Below the pieces are notes generated by a model. The model was not told where the DNA came from. It saw nothing but the letters and a program-made list of their open reading frames with translations, and did not search any database. From positions 1 through 6,222 of the forward strand of contig JAICIG010000457.1 in the NCBI GenBank assembly GCA_025924495.1: DNA of 6,222 bases, written 5' to 3'. Numbering within the stretch: position 1 is the first letter of the stretch; each line of letters opens with the position of its first letter. The position numbers and the translations under genes are program-made. This document shows, piece by piece, positions 1-6,222 of the stretch. The stretch comes from Pirellulales bacterium. GTDB lineage: Bacteria > Planctomycetota > Planctomycetia > Pirellulales > JAICIG01.

Positions 1-1085
<1,085 letters not shown>

Positions 1086-1093
1086 TCGTTAAC

Positions 1094-1123
1094 TTGTGGT
1101 TGAAGGGAAACGCGAATTATACT
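1094..1123 (+). promoter_or_regulatory. Candidate promoter for the methyltransferase gene, overlapping the gap promoter
   Basis: TTGTGG (1094-1099) lies 18 nt before TATACT (1118-1123), a five-of-six match to the -10 consensus. Transcription would start near 1130, leaving about 34 nt before the TTG start at 1164. The -10 box shares bases 1118-1121 with the gap -10 box on the other strand, so the two promoters would compete for RNA polymerase. The -35 match is only moderate. Confidence 0.4.
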
Positions 1124-1146
1124 GATCGTTCCACCCCCCTTCAACC
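1098..1146. repeat. 10-bp inverted repeat spanning the divergent promoters (candidate operator)
   Basis: GGTTGAAGGG at 1098-1107 and CCCTTCAACC at 1137-1146 are perfect reverse complements separated by 29 bp, with the centre at 1122. One arm covers the gap -35 box and the other lies at and just past the predicted gap start site. Both -10 boxes lie between the arms. The centres of the arms are 39 bp apart, between 3.5 and 4 helical turns. This geometry would suit a regulator binding both arms, but the arms might only reflect the -35-like sequence TTGAAG on both strands. Confidence 0.45.
1116..1144 (-). promoter_or_regulatory. Sigma70-type promoter of gap
   Basis: On the minus strand a -35 box TTGAAG (1144-1139) is followed by exactly 17 nt and a perfect -10 box TATAAT (1121-1116). 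Transcription should start near 1109, giving a leader of about 165 nt before the GTG. The strength fits a highly expressed glycolytic gene. Planctomycete promoters are less well characterised than those of E. coli, so the consensus match is suggestive only. Confidence 0.7.
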
Positions 1147-1163
1147 GCCCGGAATAGCCGCCC

Positions 1164-1952
1164 TTGGCTCCTTCGTCCGACTTGCCCTCCTGGCGCCTTC
1201 CGCCGGGAATTACCCGCAGTTTGTGGCAATACGCGCAGGCCGATCACATTGCCTACGACTACGACGACTACTTCGCCCACAACAGCTTGTTCGAGTTCGA
1301 CTTAGCTGTGCTCGAGCGGCATTTCGCTCGGCCGGGGCTGATCGTCGACTTGGGCTGCGGCACAGGACGCTTATTAGTTCCATTTGCCAGACGAGGCTAC
1401 CGCGGGCTGGCAATCGATCTATCGATGCCGATGCTCGAAGTCGTTGGCGACAAAGCGGCGGCCGAGGAGTTGCCGATCGATCGGGTGCTGGCCAACATGA
1501 TGCAGTTGGACTTTATCCGAGATGCTTCGGCCGATTACTGCATCTCGATGTTCAGCACGCTGGGCATGGTCCGCGGGCGGGAGAACCGTCGGCAGGTCCT
1601 TGGCCATGCGCGGAGAATCTTGAAGTCCGGCGGCAAGTTCGTGGTTCACGTGCACAACCGTTGGTATAGCCTGTTCGACCCTCAAGGGCGTTGGTGGCTG
1701 GCGGAAAACTTGCTCGGCTCGGTATTCCGCCGCAACCAGGAGCCCGGCGATAAATTCTTCGACTATCGCGGCATCCCCAAGATGTTTCTGCACGTCTTCA
1801 CCCGCCACGAATTATTCGCCGATTTGAAGTCGGCGGGCTTTCGCATCATCGAGTGCATCGCGCTCGATACTCAACGCCGCCACGCTTTGAAGCGCCCCTG
1901 GCTGTTCGGCCGCCTGCGCGCGAACGGCTGGATTGTGACCTGCGAGGCATAG
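1164..1952 (+). CDS. Class I SAM-dependent methyltransferase
   Basis: The 262-residue product has the class I (Rossmann-fold) methyltransferase pattern. Motif I VDLGCGTGR is at residues 61-69 and binds S-adenosylmethionine. An acidic residue follows in GLAIDLSMPML (81-91, Asp85). LDF is at 115-117, the motif IV-like strand YCISMFSTLGM at 125-135, and HARRILKSGGKFVVHVHN, typical of the Methyltransf_11/25 fold, at 148-165. The aromatic N-terminal stretch DYDDYFAHNSLFEFD (32-46) probably caps the substrate site. There is no signal peptide or membrane segment, so it should be cytoplasmic. The substrate cannot be told from the sequence; a small molecule is more likely than RNA or DNA because no nucleic-acid-binding domain is visible. 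An in-frame stop at 1155-1157 makes TTG 1164 the earliest possible start; TTG 1182 is an alternative, and neither has a strong ribosome binding site. The gene diverges from gap. Confidence 0.85.
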   Translation: MAPSSDLPSWRLPPGITRSLWQYAQADHIAYDYDDYFAHNSLFEFDLAVLERHFARPGLIVDLGCGTGRLLVPFARRGYRGLAIDLSMPMLEVVGDKAAAEELPIDRVLANMMQLDFIRDASADYCISMFSTLGMVRGRENRRQVLGHARRILKSGGKFVVHVHNRWYSLFDPQGRWWLAENLLGSVFRRNQEPGDKFFDYRGIPKMFLHVFTRHELFADLKSAGFRIIECIALDTQRRHALKRPWLFGRLRANGWIVTCEA

Positions 1953-2061
1953 CAGACCGAATTTAACGCAGCCGCCGGGGGATTGGCGTATGACCCCCGC
2001 GATCTACCTACGGCTTGCCTCCTACTTGTTCCCACGGCAGGGGCGTCCTATCCTGTTGGCT

Positions 2062-2358
2062 ATGGAAGACAAACTGCAAGATTTACGCGGCAAACTGGCG
2101 GAACTCGAGCGCAAGCTGGCCTCTGCCAACAGCATTGACCCGAGCGACCGCGAACTGCTCCAGCAGGTGATGGCTGACATTCAGCAGGTGCTTGCCTCAC
2201 AGGGCGCGAAACCACCCGCGGTGCGCGAGCCGCGGCACAGCCCCGAATCGCTGATTGAGCGACTGGGCGAAGCGACGCGGAATTTCGAAGAAACCCATCC
2301 CACGCTCTCTGGCGCCGTCGGCAGCGTGATCGACGCGCTGTCGCGGATGGGCATCTGA
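2062..2358 (+). CDS. Small DUF4404-type protein, possible coiled coil
   Basis: A 98-residue cytoplasmic protein of unknown function. The first part, about residues 1-44, is a charged amphipathic helix rich in Leu, Glu, Lys and Gln and likely to form a coiled coil. A variable linker with KPPAVREPRH follows, and then a conserved-looking C-terminal segment with SLIERLGEA, NFEETHPTLSGAVG and DALSRMGI. That ending and the Leu-rich N-terminal half match my recollection of the DUF4404 family, including its usual length of about 90-100 residues. An in-frame ATG at 1990 would add 24 residues that do not resemble the family. A G-rich GGGGGA lies 7 nt before it, so that start cannot be excluded. The gene lies 109 nt after the methyltransferase stop (37 nt if ATG 1990 is used) with no terminator seen, so the two may be cotranscribed. 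Confidence 0.75.
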   Translation: MEDKLQDLRGKLAELERKLASANSIDPSDRELLQQVMADIQQVLASQGAKPPAVREPRHSPESLIERLGEATRNFEETHPTLSGAVGSVIDALSRMGI

Positions 2359-2487
2359 TTCCGGGCTCGAGTTTTCTGTGCTATGCCTTTGTCAGCGGCC
2401 CGCCGACGTTGGCATGCACGCTACCGCTCGGAACATGCGTTTACCAGAGCAGCGTGAGTACTCGCGACTCAGTGATCCAGAACGGTC

Positions 2488-3762
2488 GTGCAACCAATGG
2501 ATAAATTGAATTTGAGGAACGACCTGCCTTGCCTAGGGTCCCCGCTAGCTAGTCTACTGCTGCCGTTGGCCCGGCGTCTCGCGTTGATCGCGGCGATAAT
2601 GTGGATCCAATTAGGCGCCGTCCTTTTCGTTCACGGCGCCGAGCCAAAACAATCAGAGTCGCTTCTCGATGGGCGCGAAGGTCACGACCTGGCGCTCGAT
2701 CGGTTTCGGCCGAAGGCACAGCTCAAGGTGGCTGAGCACCTGCTCCAGCGGGCCAAGTTCTCGGTCGTCGACGTGCACGTCCATCCCAAGATTCGGTTTC
2801 GCCATTCGCCCGAGTTGCTCGATGACTTCGTGAAGCTGATGGACGCGCAAAACATCGCCGTCTGCGTCAGTCTCGATGGCGGGTTGGGCGAAGCATTCGA
2901 CGAGCACGCCCGTTATCTGTGGACGAAATATCGCGATCGATTCGTGATCTTCGCGAATATCGACTGGCAAGGCGGCGGCCGCGCCGACGACCCGGCAAGT
3001 TGGGATTGTCAGCGCGCCGATTTCGCTCGCCGCATGGCCGCTCAGTTGGCCGAGGTCAAAAAGAAGGGGGCGAGCGGACTGAAAGTGTTCAAGAATTTCG
3101 GACTGGGCTATCGCAATCCCGATGGCTCGCTGATCAAGATCGACGACCCGCGTTGGGACCCGATCTGGCAGGCTTGCGGCGAACTCGGGATGCCGGTGAT
3201 TATTCACACGGCTGACCCTGCGGCGTTCTTTGAGCCTATCGACGAACACAACGAGCGTTGGGAAGAGCTGCATCGACATCCCGAATGGAGCTTTTACGGG
3301 CCGCAGTGGCCTTCGCGTGCTGAATTGCATGCGGCCCGAAACCGAGTGATCGCGCGTCACCCGAAGACGACCTTCATCGGCGCTCACGTCGCCAACGATG
3401 GCGAGGACCTCGAGCAGACCGCTCGCTGGCTCGACGAATATCCGAACCTGGTCGTCGAGATCGCTTCTCGAACCGCCGAGTTAGGGCGGCAACCGTTTAC
3501 TGCGCGGAAATTCATGATCAAGTACGCCGACCGCGTCATGTTCGGGACCGACGGGCCGCGACCCGCGGGACGCTTACTGCCGTATTGGCGATTTCTGGAG
3601 ACGGAGGACGAGTATTTCCCCTATGCTGAGAACCCGTTTCCGCCGCAAGGTTTTTGGAACATCTACGGCGTCGGGCTGCCGGATGACGTGCTCAAGAAGA
3701 TTTATCATGAGAATGCCGCCCGGATCATTCCCGGCGTCAAGGAAAGGTTAGCGAAGCCGTAG
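2488..3762 (+). CDS. Secreted metal-dependent hydrolase, Amidohydro_2 (TIM-barrel) family
   Basis: The 424-residue product carries a complete amidohydrolase metal site: HxH in VVDVHVHP (His97, His99), His240 in PVIIHTADP, His300 in FIGAHVAND and Asp355 in MFGTDGPRP. Lys199 in GLKVFKNFG lies on a central barrel strand. The Amidohydro_2 family includes decarboxylases (ACMSD, gamma-resorcylate decarboxylase) and lactone or ester hydrolases; the substrate here is unknown. A hydrophobic stretch at about residues 31-48, preceded by Arg29-Arg30 and followed by VHGAEPK, looks like a signal peptide with cleavage near residue 50, so the enzyme probably acts outside the cytoplasmic membrane. The n-region of about 30 residues is unusually long. 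GTG 2488 is the first start after an in-frame stop at 2473-2475; ATG 2497 is only three codons later and equally plausible, and neither has a clear ribosome binding site. No neighbour suggests a pathway. Confidence 0.88.
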   Translation: MQPMDKLNLRNDLPCLGSPLASLLLPLARRLALIAAIMWIQLGAVLFVHGAEPKQSESLLDGREGHDLALDRFRPKAQLKVAEHLLQRAKFSVVDVHVHPKIRFRHSPELLDDFVKLMDAQNIAVCVSLDGGLGEAFDEHARYLWTKYRDRFVIFANIDWQGGGRADDPASWDCQRADFARRMAAQLAEVKKKGASGLKVFKNFGLGYRNPDGSLIKIDDPRWDPIWQACGELGMPVIIHTADPAAFFEPIDEHNERWEELHRHPEWSFYGPQWPSRAELHAARNRVIARHPKTTFIGAHVANDGEDLEQTARWLDEYPNLVVEIASRTAELGRQPFTARKFMIKYADRVMFGTDGPRPAGRLLPYWRFLETEDEYFPYAENPFPPQGFWNIYGVGLPDDVLKKIYHENAARIIPGVKERLAKP

Positions 3763-3763
3763 C

Positions 3764-3814
3764 CGTAGGGCAGGGCGCGCCCACCAGGAATTCTTGGGCG
3801 AGGTTCACCCTACG
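3764..3814. repeat. Imperfect long hairpin element just after the amidohydrolase gene
   Basis: CGTAGGG (3764-3770) and CCCTACG (3808-3814) form perfect outer arms. Inside them CGCCCA (3778-3783) pairs with TGGGCG (3795-3800). The two stems are separated by a symmetric 7-by-7 internal loop and capped by 11 nt around GAATTC. The element begins one base after the amidohydrolase stop. There is no T-tract, so it is not a classical intrinsic terminator. TAGCGAA occurs as a direct repeat on both sides (3749-3755 and 3826-3832). It could be a degenerate copy of a dispersed palindromic element, or a factor-assisted terminator or mRNA-stabilising hairpin. Confidence 0.55.
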
Positions 3815-3915
3815 AATGCATCCGCTAGCGAACTTGCTAAACACAGTGCCGGTCTTTGGTTAAGCAGAACGGCGCATTCATCGCCAGCGGGCCAAGCGAG
3901 TCGCCGAGGCTGACA

Positions 3916-3943
3916 TTGACCCTTGGGCGGCTTCCACTAAAAT
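3916..3943 (+). promoter_or_regulatory. Sigma70-type promoter of lysS
   Basis: TTGACC (3916-3921) is followed by a 16-nt spacer and TAAAAT (3938-3943), each five of six to consensus. Transcription would start near 3950, about 14 nt before ATG 3964 or 26 nt before ATG 3976. The position right before the gene supports it. Confidence 0.6.
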
Positions 3944-3963
3944 GTTGCGACTCTTAGAGTTAT

Positions 3964-5490
3964 ATGCAGAACATCATGACGAACGACGACGCATCTTCCA
4001 CCCCTGGCATGCATGAGGCCGCGCGCCGCGAAAAGCTGCGCCGGATTCAAGAACTAGGCCACGATCCCTGGGGCGGACGATTTGACGATCATCAAGCGAT
4101 CGAGCAGATACGTCGGCGCGAGAATGAAATCGTCGTCGAACCGATTCCCGAGGGAAGCGAACGTCGCCAGGCGGAGCAGCATGGGCCCAAAGTGCGCGCC
4201 GCAGGCCGCATTGTTCTGCAGCGCAAGAAGGGCAAGCTGATCTTTCTCGATATCCGCGACTGGAGCGGACAAATCCAACTCTTCGTCGGCCGCAACCAGG
4301 TCGGCGAGGAGAATTGGGCGCTGGCCGAATGTTTCGACCTGGGCGATCTGGTCGGCGTCGATGGGGAACTGAAGCGAACCAATACCGGCGAGCTGACGAT
4401 CTTCGCCGAAAAGCTGCACTTTTTGACCAAGTCGGTCGAGCCGCATCCCGACAAGCACAAGGGGCTGACCGATCCGGAACTGCGGCATCGGCTGCGCTAC
4501 CTCGATTTGATCTACACCGACGGCGTGCTGCCGCGGTTCTTGAATCGCACCAAGATCGTGCAATCGATCCGCAACACGCTGGGCGGCGAAGGCTTTGTCG
4601 AAATCGAAGGTCCGACGCTGCACTCGATCGCCGGCGGCGCCGCGGCGCGCCCCTTCAAGACGCACCACAATGCGCTCGATATTCCGCTGTTCATGCGGAT
4701 CGCTCTGGAGCTGCATCTCAAGCGGCTGCTCGTCGGCGGCATGGAGCGGGTCTACGAATTGGGACGCGTCTACCGCAACGAAGGGATCAGCCCCAAGCAC
4801 AATCCCGAGTTCACGATGCTCGAGGTCTATCAGGCTTACGGCGATTACCTGAGCATGATGGACTTGTGCGAAAAGCTGATTGTCGAAGCGGTTCGCGCCA
4901 CCGGGCAAGACCTGAAACTGTCTTGGGGCGAGAAGACGATCGATTTTTCCCAGCCGTTTGCCCGCAAAAGCTACGACGAGTTGTTTGCGGAACACACGGG
5001 CGTTTCACCGGATGACGCGGCGCGCGTGAAACATCTGGCCGACGAGATCGGCTTTGCCACCGCAGGCAAAGACGCCGACGTGATCAAGAGCTACGTCTTC
5101 GAGGAAAAAGTCGAAGACCAGCTAACGGGCCCGATCTTTGTTTACGACTATCCCGCGGCCATCTGTCCCTTGACGAAGCGCAAGCAGTCGAACCCGGCCG
5201 TCGCCGAGCGGTTCGAACTGTTCGTCGAAGGCATGGAACTGGCCAATGCCTACACCGAGTTGAACGATCCGGACCTGCAGGAGCAGTTGTTCCGCACCCA
5301 ACTGGCCGGACAGAAGGAGGAAGACTCGATGGCCAAAATGGACCACGACTTTGTCCGCGCTCTCCGGCATGGCATGCCGCCGGCAGGTGGGCTGGGTCTC
5401 GGCATTGATCGCCTCGTCATGCTGTTGACCAACACTCAGACCATACGCGAAGTGATTTTGTTTCCTCTCATGAGACCGGAAACTGAATAG
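3964..5490 (+). CDS. lysS: Lysyl-tRNA synthetase, class II
   Basis: This cytoplasmic enzyme attaches lysine to tRNA(Lys) using ATP. The 508 residues match the usual bacterial length. The N-terminal helix RREKLRRIQELGHDPW (21-36) leads into an OB-fold anticodon-binding domain (about 77-160) with GRIVLQRKKGKLIFLDIRD. The class II catalytic core follows. Motif 1 ends in FVEIEGPTL with Pro217, and GGAAARPFKTHHNALD spans 224-239. Motif 2 has VYRNEGISPKHNPEFT with Arg271 and Glu273. Motif 3 has GLGLGIDR with Arg483. The lysine-pocket region FELFVEGMELANAYTELND (417-435) is intact. IALELHLKRL replaces the more common IAPELYLKRL, a mild variation outside the catalytic residues. ATG 3964 is given as the start; ATG 3976 is also possible, and neither has a strong ribosome binding site. 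A good promoter lies upstream and an intrinsic terminator directly after the stop, so it may be transcribed alone. Confidence 0.97.
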   Translation: MQNIMTNDDASSTPGMHEAARREKLRRIQELGHDPWGGRFDDHQAIEQIRRRENEIVVEPIPEGSERRQAEQHGPKVRAAGRIVLQRKKGKLIFLDIRDWSGQIQLFVGRNQVGEENWALAECFDLGDLVGVDGELKRTNTGELTIFAEKLHFLTKSVEPHPDKHKGLTDPELRHRLRYLDLIYTDGVLPRFLNRTKIVQSIRNTLGGEGFVEIEGPTLHSIAGGAAARPFKTHHNALDIPLFMRIALELHLKRLLVGGMERVYELGRVYRNEGISPKHNPEFTMLEVYQAYGDYLSMMDLCEKLIVEAVRATGQDLKLSWGEKTIDFSQPFARKSYDELFAEHTGVSPDDAARVKHLADEIGFATAGKDADVIKSYVFEEKVEDQLTGPIFVYDYPAAICPLTKRKQSNPAVAERFELFVEGMELANAYTELNDPDLQEQLFRTQLAGQKEEDSMAKMDHDFVRALRHGMPPAGGLGLGIDRLVMLLTNTQTIREVILFPLMRPETE

Positions 5491-5520
5491 GCGTCAAGCC
5501 TGACGCTTGACGCCTTGTTT
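5489..5520 (+). terminator. Intrinsic terminator after lysS
   Basis: AGGCGTCAAGC (5489-5499) and GCTTGACGCCT (5505-5515) form a perfect 11-bp stem with a 5-nt loop, followed by TTGTTT reading to 5520. The stem begins inside the lysS stop codon. An alternative 6-bp hairpin (5491-5496 with 5501-5506) is possible. Only 15 nt separate the T-tract from the next start codon, so it may act as an attenuator for the permease gene. Confidence 0.75.
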
Positions 5521-5523
5521 CCC

Positions 5524-5528
5524 AAGGA
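5524..5528 (+). promoter_or_regulatory. Ribosome binding site of the LolC/E-type permease gene
   Basis: AAGGA lies 7 nt before ATG 5536. An ATG at 5528-5530 overlaps it but is in another frame, so 5536 is the clear start. Confidence 0.7.
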
Positions 5529-5535
5529 TGGGACC

Positions 5536-6222
5536 ATGTATAAGTTCTTGCTCTGCTGGCGGTATCTCCGCACGCGTTATATTGCGCTGGCCTCAGTAAT
5601 CAGCGTGACGTTGGGCGTGGCCACGATGATCGTGGTCAATAGCGTGATGTCGGGCTTTTCCTTCGAGATGAAAAGCCGGATCCATGGCATTCTCTCCGAT
5701 GTGATTGTCGAGTCGCACAGCATGAGCGGCTTCCACGACGCGCAATATCACATGGAACAGATCATGCGAGTGGCCGGCGAGTATATCGCCGGGATGACGC
5801 CCACGGTGCACGTTCCCGCCATGCTCACATTCAGCTACGGCGGTAAGATGGTGACCCGGCAGGTGACGCTGATCGGCGTCGATCCGAAAACGGCGGGCAA
5901 CGCCAGCGATTTGTACAACTACTTGCAGCATCCGGAAAACCGCCAGCAGTTGAACTTCGAACTGCGCGAAGGGGGCTACGACACGCGCGATCATCAATCC
6001 GGCGTCGCCTCCGGAGACCGCGACGTGTTGGCCGATGCCGGCTGGCCTTATCGGCGCTGGTGGGCCGCTCGTGAACAAGCCTTCGAGTTCGATAAGCCCG
6101 CCACGCGCGTGGCGCCTCCCGAGTTAGAGGGCGCAGCAGCCGCGAACCCGGCGGCGAACGAAGACGCCGCGGCGGCCGAGGCGCGGCCGGCCGATCCCTT
6201 CGCAACGCCCAAGAGCGAAGAG
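5536..6222 (+). CDS. ABC-transporter permease of the LolC/LolE (FtsX/MacB) type, N-terminal part, cut by window edge
   Basis: 229 residues are visible and the frame stays open at the edge. The start MYKFLLCWRYLRTRYIALAS, followed by a hydrophobic segment (about 16-38) and VNSVMSGFSFEMKSRIHGIL, matches the first transmembrane helix and following region of LolC/LolE-type permeases. In Gram-negative bacteria these work with the ATPase LolD to release lipoproteins from the inner membrane to a carrier. Residues from about 45 on should be periplasmic, resembling a MacB-type domain (GMTPTVHVPAM, VTLIGVDPKTA). A long insertion follows, with ELREGGYDTRDHQ (142-154) and then a low-complexity Ala/Pro/Glu-rich stretch at about 194-229. 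The remaining three membrane helices and the FtsX domain would lie beyond the window. The gene sits 45 nt after lysS, behind a terminator and with its own good ribosome binding site. MacB-like or cell-division FtsX roles are less likely given the N-terminus. Confidence 0.82.
   Translation, partial: MYKFLLCWRYLRTRYIALASVISVTLGVATMIVVNSVMSGFSFEMKSRIHGILSDVIVESHSMSGFHDAQYHMEQIMRVAGEYIAGMTPTVHVPAMLTFSYGGKMVTRQVTLIGVDPKTAGNASDLYNYLQHPENRQQLNFELREGGYDTRDHQSGVASGDRDVLADAGWPYRRWWAAREQAFEFDKPATRVAPPELEGAAAANPAANEDAAAAEARPADPFATPKSEE

Noticed and set aside
1990..2061. A 24-residue N-terminal extension of the DUF4404-type protein
   Set aside because: The added residues do not resemble the family and the upstream G-run is not a canonical ribosome binding site. 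It is possible but less likely than ATG 2062.
2359..2487. Possible promoter for the amidohydrolase gene (TTGGCA with 17-nt spacing to AACATG)
   Set aside because: The -10 match is poor and no other pair is convincing, so no promoter is called.
2653..3387. A 244-codon minus-strand open frame inside the amidohydrolase gene
   Set aside because: Antisense shadow of a gene with all catalytic residues intact; no family motif or ribosome binding site supports it.
4054..4995. A 313-codon minus-strand open frame inside lysS
   Set aside because: It is the antisense shadow of a clear lysyl-tRNA synthetase gene, with His/Gln/Arg/Asp-rich composition and no domain.
5593..6205. Two minus-strand frames (5593-6078 and 5831-6205) opposite the permease
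   Set aside because: Both are antisense to a gene with a clear ribosome binding site and a recognisable LolC/E N-terminus, and both have biased His/Arg-rich composition without motifs.

Overview
The window looks like a chromosomal, mostly housekeeping stretch from a planctomycete, probably Pirellulales-like. This rests on how the proteins read: a GAPDH beginning [20 protein letters not shown], a secreted Amidohydro_2 protein, a class II LysRS, and a LolC/E-type permease whose periplasmic loop contains ELREGGYDTRDHQ. Moderately high GC, GTG/TTG starts and roomy intergenic regions agree. No tRNA, rRNA, insertion sequence, integrase, toxin-antitoxin pair, phage gene or CRISPR array was seen. The lineage is inferred from protein character, not from a database search.

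Layout. Positions 944 to 1 (minus strand) hold most of gap (glyceraldehyde-3-phosphate dehydrogenase), cut by the left edge. Positions 945-1163 are a dense regulatory region. It has a near-consensus sigma70-type promoter for gap, a weaker overlapping promoter facing the other way, a perfect 10-bp inverted repeat around both -10 boxes, and a structured gap 5' leader of about 165 nt. Rightward from 1164 come a SAM-dependent methyltransferase and a small DUF4404-type protein. Positions 2359-2487 (129 nt) show no convincing promoter or terminator. A secreted metal-dependent amidohydrolase follows (2488-3762). Positions 3763-3963 carry an imperfect long hairpin element and then a good promoter. The lysyl-tRNA synthetase gene lysS lies at 3964-5490 and ends in a strong intrinsic-terminator hairpin. 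From 5536 to the right edge is the first part of an ABC-transporter permease of the LolC/LolE type.

How the genes relate. gap and the methyltransferase gene are divergently transcribed from a shared promoter region and could respond to the same regulator. lysS has its own promoter and terminator, so the permease gene close behind it must depend on readthrough or on a promoter inside lysS. No pathway links all the genes. I see no obvious new multi-gene system. The most interesting material is non-coding: the symmetric divergent promoter, the multi-helix gap leader, and the hairpin element after the amidohydrolase.
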